Assembly (NCBI GenBank): GCA_900142905.1
Contig: FSRV01000001.1
Location: 2,294,001 to 2,358,000, forward strand
Source: Burkholderia sp. GAS332
Lineage (GTDB): Bacteria > Pseudomonadota > Gammaproteobacteria > Burkholderiales > Burkholderiaceae
Reading direction: 5' to 3'
Length of the DNA: 64,000 bases
Below the pieces are notes generated by a model. The model saw only the letters and a list, made by a program, of their open reading frames with translations. It was not told the DNA's origin and ran no database searches. Positions 16,756 to 24,416 of this stretch are shown here, piece by piece. The first letter of the stretch is position 1; every line of letters begins with the position of its first letter. The position numbers and the translations under genes were made by a program.

Positions 16756-17354
16756 GCCACGAGAGCGCGGTCGCCGCCCAACAACGCCGCATCGACGAAC
16801 TGATTGCGGCGCTGGAGGCGCTCGACGACCCGCGCGCGCGTGAGCCTGCCAAAGAACTGTTGCAGGTCGTCCTCGATCTGCACACGAACGGACTCGCACG
16901 GCTGATGGAGATCGTGGCGGACGCGGGCGTGATGGACGACGCCATGGTCGAAGCGTTCGAGCGCGACGCCGGCGTGTCGGCGTTGCTGCTGTTGCACGGC
17001 TTGCATCCGCAGGATCTGCCGACGCGCGTGTCGCATGCGGTCGACAAGATGCGGCCGCTGCTCGGTGCCCAGGGCATCCAGATCGAACTGCTCGACGCCG
17101 CGGAAGAAGCCGTGCGCGTGCGCGTAGCCGGCCGGCTGCAGGGCAAACACAACTCAGTGGGCGAATTGCAGCAGGAAATCGAACGCGCGATCTTCGAAGC
17201 GGCGCCAGAAGCGATGCGCGTCGAGATCGCGGGTCTGCCGGACGTTAACGTGCATGAACTGCGCTTTGTGCCGCATCACACTCAGGTACCAAGCGATGTA
17301 GCAAACCAGGCACCCAGCGAGGTAGCAGGCCGGACCGAGGCCGGCGCGCAATGA
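16752..17354 (+). CDS. NifU-like-domain protein of the group 1h hydrogenase operon, lacking cysteines
   Basis: 200 residues from a GTG that overlaps the large-subunit stop codon (GTGA). An alpha-helical N-terminal half is followed by a segment resembling the NifU C-terminal fold (VDKMRPLLGAQGIQIELLD at about residues 97-115). The family normally uses a CxxC pair to hold an Fe-S cluster, but this protein has no cysteine at all. It cannot be an ordinary scaffold and may be a chaperone or structural partner in Fe-S assembly of the small subunit. Similar genes follow group 1h large-subunit genes in other genomes, from memory. Confidence 0.65.
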   Translation: MSHESAVAAQQRRIDELIAALEALDDPRAREPAKELLQVVLDLHTNGLARLMEIVADAGVMDDAMVEAFERDAGVSALLLLHGLHPQDLPTRVSHAVDKMRPLLGAQGIQIELLDAAEEAVRVRVAGRLQGKHNSVGELQQEIERAIFEAAPEAMRVEIAGLPDVNVHELRFVPHHTQVPSDVANQAPSEVAGRTEAGAQ

Positions 17355-17986
17355 CCCCCGCCGCCACGACACGCGGCTGGGTCGCGCGGCTGCGCTATTT
17401 CGTGCGCAAAGCCGACGACATCCAGTGCGAGTTGTGTGGCCTGCCGCTTCTGTCCGACCACCCCCATCTGTTCGAAACCGCCAAACGGCAGCTCTTTTGC
17501 TGTTGCCGTGCGTGCGCGCTGCTGTTCGGTAGTCAGCAGAATGCGCGCTATCGTCCGGTGCCACGCGACGCGCATTATCTCGACGGCTTCCGCATGAGCG
17601 ATGCGCAATGGGATGCGTTGGCGATTCCCATCGATATCGCATTCTTCTTTCATGACAGTCAGGCACAGCGTGTCGTCGCACTGTATCCTGGGCCGGCCGG
17701 TGGCACGCAATCGCTACTGGAACTGCAAGCGTGGGATGAACTGGTCACCGAGAATCCGTTGCTGGCGCAACTGGAACCCGACGTCGAAGCGCTGCTGGTC
17801 AACCGCAGCGAAGGCGCGCGCGATTATTACCGCGTACCGATCGACCAGTGTTACGCACTGACGGGTGTGATTCGCGCACGCTGGCGCGGACTGTCTGGCG
17901 GCCGGGAGGCGTGGGACGCGATTCATCGTTTCTTCACCGCGTTGAAGACGCATGGCCGGGTGCCGGAGGGTTTGCTCCATGCCTGA
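17351..17986 (+). CDS. DUF5947-like protein with two Cys-pair motifs
   Basis: 211 residues, ATGA overlap with the preceding gene. The N-terminal part holds CELCGL (about residues 32-37) and a cysteine cluster CCCRAC (about residues 56-61). Together they look like a zinc ribbon or rubredoxin-like metal site. The middle has a hydrophobic beta region (IPIDIAFFFHDS) and the rest is helical. The function is unknown. Its fixed place in the hydrogenase operon suggests a role in assembly or electron transfer. The DUF assignment is from pattern memory. Confidence 0.68.
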   Translation: MTPAATTRGWVARLRYFVRKADDIQCELCGLPLLSDHPHLFETAKRQLFCCCRACALLFGSQQNARYRPVPRDAHYLDGFRMSDAQWDALAIPIDIAFFFHDSQAQRVVALYPGPAGGTQSLLELQAWDELVTENPLLAQLEPDVEALLVNRSEGARDYYRVPIDQCYALTGVIRARWRGLSGGREAWDAIHRFFTALKTHGRVPEGLLHA

Positions 17987-18626
17987 TCTCGGGTTCACTG
18001 TCGAGTCGGCGGAAGTCGTGCCGTTCGCCGCAGCGCCGCTGCTGACGTTCAGGCTGCATATTGCCAATACACCGGTGCAGGAAGAGATCGCCAGCATCAC
18101 CCTGCAATGCCAGGTCCAGATCGAAGCGACCAGGCGCCGCTACGCGCCCGCCGAGCAATACGGACTCGAGGACCTGTTCGGCACGCCGCCGCGTTGGGGC
18201 GAAACGCTGCGCACGCTCCTATGGACCCATACGACGGCGATCGCACCACCGTTCACCGGCGAGTGCACGCTCGATTTGCCGGTGCCGTGCAGCTACGATT
18301 TCAATGTAGCCGCAACCAAATATTTTCACGGCCTTGAAGAAGGCGAGATTCCGCTGATGCTGCAGTTCAGCGGCACGGTCTTTTATCGCGAAGCCGACGG
18401 TGCGTTGCAGGCTGCGCCGATTCCGTGGCACAAGGAAGCGGCCTATCGGCTACCCGTTGCGCTATGGCGCGACATGATGACCCGCTATTACCCGAACGGC
18501 GCCTGGCTGTGTTTGCACCGGGATGTGTTCGATCGTCTCTCGCGTTACAAAAGCAGGCGGGGTCTCACGAGCTGGGAACAGGCCGTGTCGAGCCTGCTCG
18601 ACGGCGTCGAGGAGGACATATCGTGA
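17979..18626 (+). CDS. DUF6084-like conserved hydrogenase-operon protein
   Basis: 215 residues from ATG 17979, with GGAGGG 8 bp upstream, overlapping the previous gene by 8 bp. Mostly beta-strand character: an N-terminal region FTVESAEVVPFAAAPLLTFRL, a Leu/Thr-rich middle and a central PCSYDFNVAATKYFHGL segment. The C terminus carries SRRGLTSWEQAVSSLL. No catalytic motif is recognised. It is encoded between other small operon genes with overlapping stops and starts, so its product is probably needed in fixed stoichiometry with them. Function unknown. Confidence 0.68.
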   Translation: MPDLGFTVESAEVVPFAAAPLLTFRLHIANTPVQEEIASITLQCQVQIEATRRRYAPAEQYGLEDLFGTPPRWGETLRTLLWTHTTAIAPPFTGECTLDLPVPCSYDFNVAATKYFHGLEEGEIPLMLQFSGTVFYREADGALQAAPIPWHKEAAYRLPVALWRDMMTRYYPNGAWLCLHRDVFDRLSRYKSRRGLTSWEQAVSSLLDGVEEDIS

Positions 18627-20053
18627 ACGCGGTCGAGAGTGTGGTTCAGGCGGTGCTGTACGAAGGCTACATGCTGTATCCGTACCGGCCGACCTCGGTC
18701 AAGAACCGGCAACGCTGGACCTTCGGCGGGGTGTATCCGCGCGCCTATGCCGAGGCATCCGGCAGCGATCCGTGGGTGACGCAGACCGAGTGTCTGTTGC
18801 GCGGCGATAAGCGCACCCGCGTGGCCGTGCGGCCCGGTTTTCTGCAGGTAATCGAACGGATGGTGCTCGATGTGGCGGAGGGTGCCGCCGCGCGGCCGGA
18901 GTCGGGTGAGCCGGCCTGGCGCACCGTGCCGGTGCTGGATATCGACGAGCGGCGCTACACCCCCTGGCAGGAGGCGGCTGAACGGCACATTGCCGTGCCG
19001 GTTCTGGTCGTCGGCGAATTGCTTGATGCACCGTTGCAGATTGCGTTTTCGTTCGACGCCACCCGCGAACTCGAACCGCTCGCCGACCGGCAAGGCACAC
19101 TGCGTGGCGCGCTGCACCGCAGCTGCGCTTCGCTGCAAGGCCACGTCGAACTGAGTGCGGCTAGCGTGGCGGCCGGGGTTTATCGTTTGAAGGTGCGTAT
19201 CGTCAACGAGACGCCGCTCGACAATGCCGGCGGCCTGAAGCGCGACGCGGCTTCGCTGTACGCGCTGGTGTCCTGTCACACGGTGCTGACCATGGAGGGC
19301 GGCACGTGGATCTCGTCGATCGATCCGCCCGCCGAACTGGCGGCGGCTGTCGCCGCGAGCCGCAATATCGGCGTATGGCCTGTCCTGGTGGGCGACGAGC
19401 AACAGCCCGACACGATGCTTGCCTCGCCGATCATTCTTTACGACTTCCCGCAGATCGCGCCCGAAAGCGCCGGAGATCTATTCGATTCGACGGAGATCGA
19501 CGAGATCCTCACGCTGCGCATTCTCACCATGACCGACGACGAAAAGCGCGAAATGATCGCCACGGACGAGCGCGCGCGGGCCTTGCTTGCACGTACCGAA
19601 AGTCTCGGCGCCGAGCAGATGGAGAAGCTGCACGGAACCTTGCGCCAGGTGCGCGCGCTCGACGCGGCAAGCGTGGGCGCGTTTTCACCGCTGGAAGCGT
19701 CTGCCATGCCAGTGTCGCCCTGGGCGGACCTCGACGCGCGGCCGCATCTCGCGTGTGTGCGGGTGGCGGGCGTCGAGATTCGGATCGGCGATCAGGTGCG
19801 CTTGCGCCCCCGTGGCCGCGCGGACATCTTCGATATCGCGCTGAGCGGCATGATTGCGACGATTGAATCGATCGAGCGCGATTTCGACGATCACGTGCAC
19901 GTTGCCGTCACAGTCGACGACGATCCTGGCAAGGACTTCGGCATGCAGCGCATGCCCGGCCATCGCTTCTTCTTCGGCCCGGACGAGATCGTGCCGCTGG
20001 TCGATGCGGCCAGCCCATCCGGTCCGTCCAGTCGCAAAGGAGGCCATGCGTGA
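18623..20053 (+). CDS. Conserved protein of unknown function in the group 1h hydrogenase operon
   Basis: 476 residues from GTG 18623, which overlaps the previous stop (GTGA) and has AGGAGG 7 bp upstream. The N terminus reads VQAVLYEGYMLYPYRPTSVK. The middle has beta-rich segments. A region with ESAGDLFDSTEIDEIL near residue 285 precedes a helical part. The C terminus (RIGDQVRLRPRGRADIFD at about residues 393-410) resembles a small beta-barrel. No catalytic residues are recognised. Other genomes place homologues beside group 1h structural genes, from memory. It may be an assembly factor. Its stop overlaps the protease start. Confidence 0.65.
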   Translation: MNAVESVVQAVLYEGYMLYPYRPTSVKNRQRWTFGGVYPRAYAEASGSDPWVTQTECLLRGDKRTRVAVRPGFLQVIERMVLDVAEGAAARPESGEPAWRTVPVLDIDERRYTPWQEAAERHIAVPVLVVGELLDAPLQIAFSFDATRELEPLADRQGTLRGALHRSCASLQGHVELSAASVAAGVYRLKVRIVNETPLDNAGGLKRDAASLYALVSCHTVLTMEGGTWISSIDPPAELAAAVAASRNIGVWPVLVGDEQQPDTMLASPIILYDFPQIAPESAGDLFDSTEIDEILTLRILTMTDDEKREMIATDERARALLARTESLGAEQMEKLHGTLRQVRALDAASVGAFSPLEASAMPVSPWADLDARPHLACVRVAGVEIRIGDQVRLRPRGRADIFDIALSGMIATIESIERDFDDHVHVAVTVDDDPGKDFGMQRMPGHRFFFGPDEIVPLVDAASPSGPSSRKGGHA

Positions 20054-20601
20054 GCACGATTCTGGTGGCGGGCCTCGGCAATGTGTTTCTCGGCGACGAC
20101 GGGTTCGGCGTCGAAGTGGTGCGCCGTCTGCGGGAGAAACTGGCGGTCGGCGAGCTGCCGGCGTTCGGCGACGGTGTGAGCGTCGCGGACTTCGGCATTC
20201 GCGGCATCGACCTGTGCTATGCGCTGCTCGATGGCGTGGACAGCGCGATTCTGATCGACACGACGCAGCGCGGCGGTGCGCCGGGCACGTTGTATGTGAT
20301 CGAGCCGTCAATTGAAGATCCTACCGGCGATGAATCCGGCGATCCGTATGCGGTACCGATTCTGATGTCGCCGCACGAAATGGACCCGGCCAAGGTCTTG
20401 CAAACGGTGCGTATGCTGGGCGGCGGTTGCGAGGACATTGTTGTACTGGGTTGTGAGCCGCATGACTTCGGGTTCGAAAATTGCGAGGAAGGAAGGTTGG
20501 GCTTGAGCGATGCGGTGTCGGCGGCGGTCGAGCAAGCGGTTGAACTGGCCGTGAAGCTGGTGATGGCGAGGATGGAGCGCTTGTCCGCACGAGCGGCTTG
20601 A
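20050..20601 (+). CDS. Hydrogenase maturation protease (HyaD/HoxM family)
   Basis: 183 residues from a GTG that overlaps the previous gene (GTGA). The N terminus has the family start ILVAGLGNVFLGDDGFG, with acidic metal-binding residues D16/D17. A second acidic site lies in ILIDTTQRGG and the His in SPHEMDP matches the third ligand. The enzyme binds nickel of the loaded large subunit and cleaves the C-terminal extension after DPCLPCGVH. The natural substrate is the large subunit encoded at 14941-16755. Confidence 0.92.
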   Translation: MSTILVAGLGNVFLGDDGFGVEVVRRLREKLAVGELPAFGDGVSVADFGIRGIDLCYALLDGVDSAILIDTTQRGGAPGTLYVIEPSIEDPTGDESGDPYAVPILMSPHEMDPAKVLQTVRMLGGGCEDIVVLGCEPHDFGFENCEEGRLGLSDAVSAAVEQAVELAVKLVMARMERLSARAA

Positions 20602-20724
20602 ACGGCCGGGCAGGCAGGTGGTTGAGTTGCAGCCCGCACGCACCGTTCGAACGGTTGAGCATCGGAGCAACCAGTTGGCGGACCGTCACGGATATGGCAT
20701 GAAATAACTGAAGTGGGAGGCATC

Positions 20725-20826
20725 ATGAAAGGCTTTCTGAAGTACCTCTTGTTGCCGGCGTTGATAGTCGGCGTGATGGCGAATATGAAGGACATCAAGC
20801 GCTATATCCGTATCCGCAACATGTAG
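20725..20826 (+). CDS. 33-residue single-span membrane protein (DUF6893-like)
   Basis: Short gene with a good GGGAGG site 4 bp before the ATG. It encodes a basic start (MKGFLKY), one hydrophobic span (LLLPALIVGVMAN) and a basic tail (RYIRIRNM). I recall tiny proteins of this kind annotated in group 1h hydrogenase operons. It lies between the protease and hypF in the same orientation. It could anchor the soluble hydrogenase, which lacks a Tat signal and a cytochrome partner here, to the membrane. That role is inference. Confidence 0.62.
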   Translation: MKGFLKYLLLPALIVGVMANMKDIKRYIRIRNM

Positions 20827-20850
20827 GCAGTAGCAGCCAGGGAGTTGGCG

Positions 20851-23262
20851 ATGAGCACACATGTACACCCTGCCGGACGGTCTTCGCCTCCACCTTCGGC
20901 GATCCCCGGGCCAGTCGGAGAGGAGATCCGCGTGCGCGGACTGGTGCAAGGTGTCGGCTTCCGGCCGACCGTATGGCGGCTCGCGCATGCATGCGGCGTG
21001 GTCGGCGACGTGCGCAACGATAGCGACGGTGTGCTGATTCATGCGTGGGGCGATGCGTGGACGCTGCAGCATTTCATCGAAAGCCTGAGCACCGAGTGTC
21101 CGCCGCTCGCGCGGATCGACGCCATCGAGCGGCATCAACTGAGCGAAGCGGCCGAGGCTAGCGATTTCCGGATCGTGGCGAGCGTGAGCGGCCAGGTGCA
21201 GACGGGCGTCACGCCCGACGCAGTAATCTGCACGGAGTGTGCGGCGGAGATCGCCGACCCGGCGAACCGGCGTTACCGTTATCCGTTTACGAACTGCACA
21301 CACTGCGGCCCCCGTCTGTCTATCGTTCAGGCCATTCCCTACGATCGCGCCAATACGACCATGGCCGCGTTCGCCATGTGCGACGCGTGCCGTGCCGAGT
21401 ATGAGAATCCCGCCGACCGGCGCTTTCATGCGCAACCGGTCGCGTGTCCGGTATGCGGCCCGCGGGTCTGGCTGGAAGGCCGGCATGGCGCGCGTGCCGA
21501 TGGCGACGATCCCTGTCGCGCAGCAAGCCTGCTGTTACGGCACGGTTCGATTGTCGCGATCAAAGGACTGGGGGGCTTTCAACTCGCCTGCGACGCCGGC
21601 GATGAAGTCGCGGTCGCGCGTTTGCGTAAATTGAAGCGACGCGAGCGCAAACCGTTCGCGCTGATGGCGCGCGATCTGCAGGCCGTGCGCCGCTATTGCA
21701 CGCCCGACCCAACCGAACTTGCCCTGCTGCATAGCGCGGCCGGACCGATCGTCATCTTGCGTGCCGACGGGGCGGAGTGTGTCGCGCCGAGCGTCGCGCC
21801 GGGTGTGGGCACACTCGGTTTCATGCTGCCGTCTACGCCGCTGCACCGTTTGCTGATGGAGTCGATCGACTCAGCGCTTGTCTTGACGAGCGGTAACACC
21901 AGCGACGAGCCCCCGTGCATCGACAACGCGGATGCCCGCGCGCGGCTCGGTCGCATCGCCGATGTTTTCCTGATGCACGATCGCGACATCGCGCGCCGGG
22001 TCGACGATTCGGTGGCCCGCGTGGTGCAGGGCGAACCGCGCGTGTTGCGGCGCGCACGAGGCTATGCACCGGCGCCGTTGCTGTTGCCCGAGGGTTTTGC
22101 TGAAACACCGGCGGTGCTGGCGATGGGTGGCGAGCTAAAAAACACCTTCTGCCTTGCGCGCGACGCCCAGGCGATCGTCTCGCATCATCTCGGCGATCTG
22201 GAAGACGCGTTGTCTTATGCGGACTATCGCCGCTCGGTGACGCAGTATCTGCGCCTGTTCGACCATGAGCCGCAGGCGGTGGCGCTCGACCTTCATCCCG
22301 AGTATCTGTCGCGCAAGATCGGCTACGACCTCGCGCAAACGTGGCAGGTTCCCGTGGTCGAGGTGCAGCATCATCACGCGCATCTCGCCGCGTGCATGGC
22401 CGAAAACGGCGTTGCGCTCGATGCGCTGCCGATGCTCGGTATCGCGCTCGACGGTCTTGGTTTTGGCGACGACGGCACGCTGTGGGGCGGGGAATTCATG
22501 CTGGCGGATTACCGCGGCTTCACGCGTCTCGGCAGATTCAAACCGGTTGCGATGCCCGGTGGTACCCGTGCCATCGAAGAACCGTGGCGCAACGCTTACG
22601 CGCATCTCATGGCGGCATTCGATTGGCGCGGCTTTACGCGGCAATACGCCGGACTCGACGTGCAGCACTTCTTGAGCCGCCGTCCGCGCGCCGCGCTCGA
22701 TACGATGATCGCGCAACGCGTCAATAGTCCGCTCGCAAGCTCCGCGGGCCGCTTGTTCGATGCCGTGGCGGCCACGCTCGGCGTGTGCCGGGAGCGTGTG
22801 CTTTACGAAGGACAGGCCGCCATCGAGCTCGAGGCGCTGGTTGATCTGCAAGCGTTGAGAGACGACAGCGATGCCCGCGCGTATCCATTCGAAATCGTCA
22901 GCACCATGCCGGACGGCTTGCGTTGCATCGAGCCGCGGCCGATGTGGGAGGCCTTGCTCAGCGATGTATTGCGCGGCACGTCCGTGCCGGTGATCGCGGC
23001 GCGGTTTCACAAGGGGCTGGCCATTGCGATCGTGCGGATGGTCGAATGTCTGGCCGACCTGCTGACAGGACCGGTTGATGCGCGCAGTGTCGCGCTGTCA
23101 GGCGGTGTTTTTCAGAATCGTATTCTGTTCGAACAGGTCGCCGGGCGGCTCGGCGCAGCGGGTTTTCGTGTGCTGACGCATCGGCAGGTACCGGCCAATG
23201 ACGGTGGTTTGTCGCTAGGGCAGGCGGTCGTCGCGGCGGCGCAGCAATGCAGCGGCATTTGA
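20851..23262 (+). CDS. hypF: Carbamoyltransferase HypF
   Basis: 803 residues from ATG 20851, with GGGAG 6 bp upstream. Domains in order are an acylphosphatase (VRGLVQGVGFRPTVWRL, about residues 31-47), two zinc-finger repeats (CTECAAE with CTHCGPR, and CDACRAE with CPVCGPR), a YrdC-like domain (AIKGLGGFQLACDA) and a Kae1-like C-terminal domain (VQHHHAHLAACM). HypF converts carbamoyl phosphate to the thiocarbamate on HypE that becomes the CN ligands of the Ni-Fe site. Full family length. Confidence 0.97.
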   Translation: MSTHVHPAGRSSPPPSAIPGPVGEEIRVRGLVQGVGFRPTVWRLAHACGVVGDVRNDSDGVLIHAWGDAWTLQHFIESLSTECPPLARIDAIERHQLSEAAEASDFRIVASVSGQVQTGVTPDAVICTECAAEIADPANRRYRYPFTNCTHCGPRLSIVQAIPYDRANTTMAAFAMCDACRAEYENPADRRFHAQPVACPVCGPRVWLEGRHGARADGDDPCRAASLLLRHGSIVAIKGLGGFQLACDAGDEVAVARLRKLKRRERKPFALMARDLQAVRRYCTPDPTELALLHSAAGPIVILRADGAECVAPSVAPGVGTLGFMLPSTPLHRLLMESIDSALVLTSGNTSDEPPCIDNADARARLGRIADVFLMHDRDIARRVDDSVARVVQGEPRVLRRARGYAPAPLLLPEGFAETPAVLAMGGELKNTFCLARDAQAIVSHHLGDLEDALSYADYRRSVTQYLRLFDHEPQAVALDLHPEYLSRKIGYDLAQTWQVPVVEVQHHHAHLAACMAENGVALDALPMLGIALDGLGFGDDGTLWGGEFMLADYRGFTRLGRFKPVAMPGGTRAIEEPWRNAYAHLMAAFDWRGFTRQYAGLDVQHFLSRRPRAALDTMIAQRVNSPLASSAGRLFDAVAATLGVCRERVLYEGQAAIELEALVDLQALRDDSDARAYPFEIVSTMPDGLRCIEPRPMWEALLSDVLRGTSVPVIAARFHKGLAIAIVRMVECLADLLTGPVDARSVALSGGVFQNRILFEQVAGRLGAAGFRVLTHRQVPANDGGLSLGQAVVAAAQQCSGI

Positions 23263-23352
23263 ACGTGGTGCAGCGGTAGCGGTACGGAAGTAGCGGTGCA
23301 GAGGCGGTGAGGCAGAAATAGCGGTGCAAAAGCGGGTTAAGGGGAGAACACC

Positions 23353-23658
23353 ATGTGTTTGGGCATCCCGGGACAAATCGTCGAAGTGACTGACGCGGCG
23401 AACGATCTCGCGCTCGTGAACGTCGGCGGTGTGCGGCGCGTGATCAACATCGCCTTCGTGATCGACGAGGGACGGCCGGCGAGCGCGTGCGTCGGCGAAT
23501 GGGTGTTGGTGCACGTCGGCTTCGCGATGAGCCGGCTCGACGAGCAGGAGGCCGCGCGCACGCTCGCGCTATTGCACGAACTGGGCGTCGCGCAGGGCGA
23601 GATGGACGACATGGCTGACATGGATGAGCTGCGTGATGAACTGCGCAGTGCGCCATGA
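23353..23658 (+). CDS. hypC: HypC/HupF family hydrogenase formation chaperone
   Basis: 101 residues. Begins MCLGIPGQIVEV; the Cys at position 2 is the invariant residue that holds the Fe(CN)2CO group and contacts HypD and the immature large subunit. GGGGAGA lies upstream of the ATG. The core is standard, followed by an acidic Asp/Met-rich tail (EMDDMADMDELRDEL). Family members are about 75-100 residues. Confidence 0.96.
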   Translation: MCLGIPGQIVEVTDAANDLALVNVGGVRRVINIAFVIDEGRPASACVGEWVLVHVGFAMSRLDEQEAARTLALLHELGVAQGEMDDMADMDELRDELRSAP

Positions 23659-23699
23659 GTGCACCATGAGTGCGCGATCGGAAGCCAACGGAGACCGAC

Positions 23700-24416
23700 A
23701 TGCCCGAACATGAATCGCTGCAGGCGTTGTATCCGTTCCTGCACGGCGCTCGCCAGGACGTGGACAAGCTCGACGCGGCGTTGCTCGAATCCGTGCATCT
23801 GAAAGCACAGGACAGCGTCGACACCAAACGACGTTTCTTCGACGAAAACGGCCCGGCGGTGATACGGATCGCTCATGCGCTAGCCGAGATGTACCGCCGC
23901 GACGGCCGGCTCTTCACAATGGGCAATGGCGGGTCGAGCTGCGATGCCGCGCATATTGCCGTCGAATTTCTGCATCCGGTGACCACGGGCCGGCCGGCGC
24001 TCACTGCGATCAATCTGGTGGCCGACGTCGCCATGATGACGGCGGTCGGCAACGATGTCGGCTTCAGCCATATTTTCGTGCGACAACTGGTGGCGCAAGG
24101 CCGGCGCGGCGATGCGCTGATCGGCGTGTCGACCAGCGGAAATTCCGAAAACCTGCTGACTGCCTTTACGAAGGCGAAAGAGATGGGCCTGCTGACCATC
24201 GGACTGTCGGGTCACGATGGCGGACGCATGTCCACCAGCGCCGCGGTTGATCATTGCCTCGTGGTGCGAAGCGATAGCATTCATCGGGTGCAGGAAACGC
24301 ATGTCGCGATTTATCACATTCTGTGGGACCTCGTGCATACGCTGCTTGCCGACGACCGCGGCAACCTCGCCGGTTCGGGGGGACTGGCAGGCTCGGCAGA
24401 GGGAGGCGCGCCATGA
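23700..24416 (+). CDS. SIS-domain (GmhA-like) sugar isomerase-type protein in the hyp cluster
   Basis: 238 residues from ATG 23700 (GGAGA at 23690). A SIS domain with the sugar-phosphate binding loops TMGNGGSSCDAAH and GVSTSGNSEN, plus a late HRVQETHVAIYH helix as in GmhA. In the family these enzymes isomerise phosphosugars. The gene sits between hypC and hypD and its stop overlaps hypD (ATGA), so it is translated with maturation genes. Similar insertions occur in other hyp clusters. The role in hydrogenase maturation is unknown; lipopolysaccharide heptose synthesis would be odd here. Confidence 0.82.
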   Translation: MPEHESLQALYPFLHGARQDVDKLDAALLESVHLKAQDSVDTKRRFFDENGPAVIRIAHALAEMYRRDGRLFTMGNGGSSCDAAHIAVEFLHPVTTGRPALTAINLVADVAMMTAVGNDVGFSHIFVRQLVAQGRRGDALIGVSTSGNSENLLTAFTKAKEMGLLTIGLSGHDGGRMSTSAAVDHCLVVRSDSIHRVQETHVAIYHILWDLVHTLLADDRGNLAGSGGLAGSAEGGAP

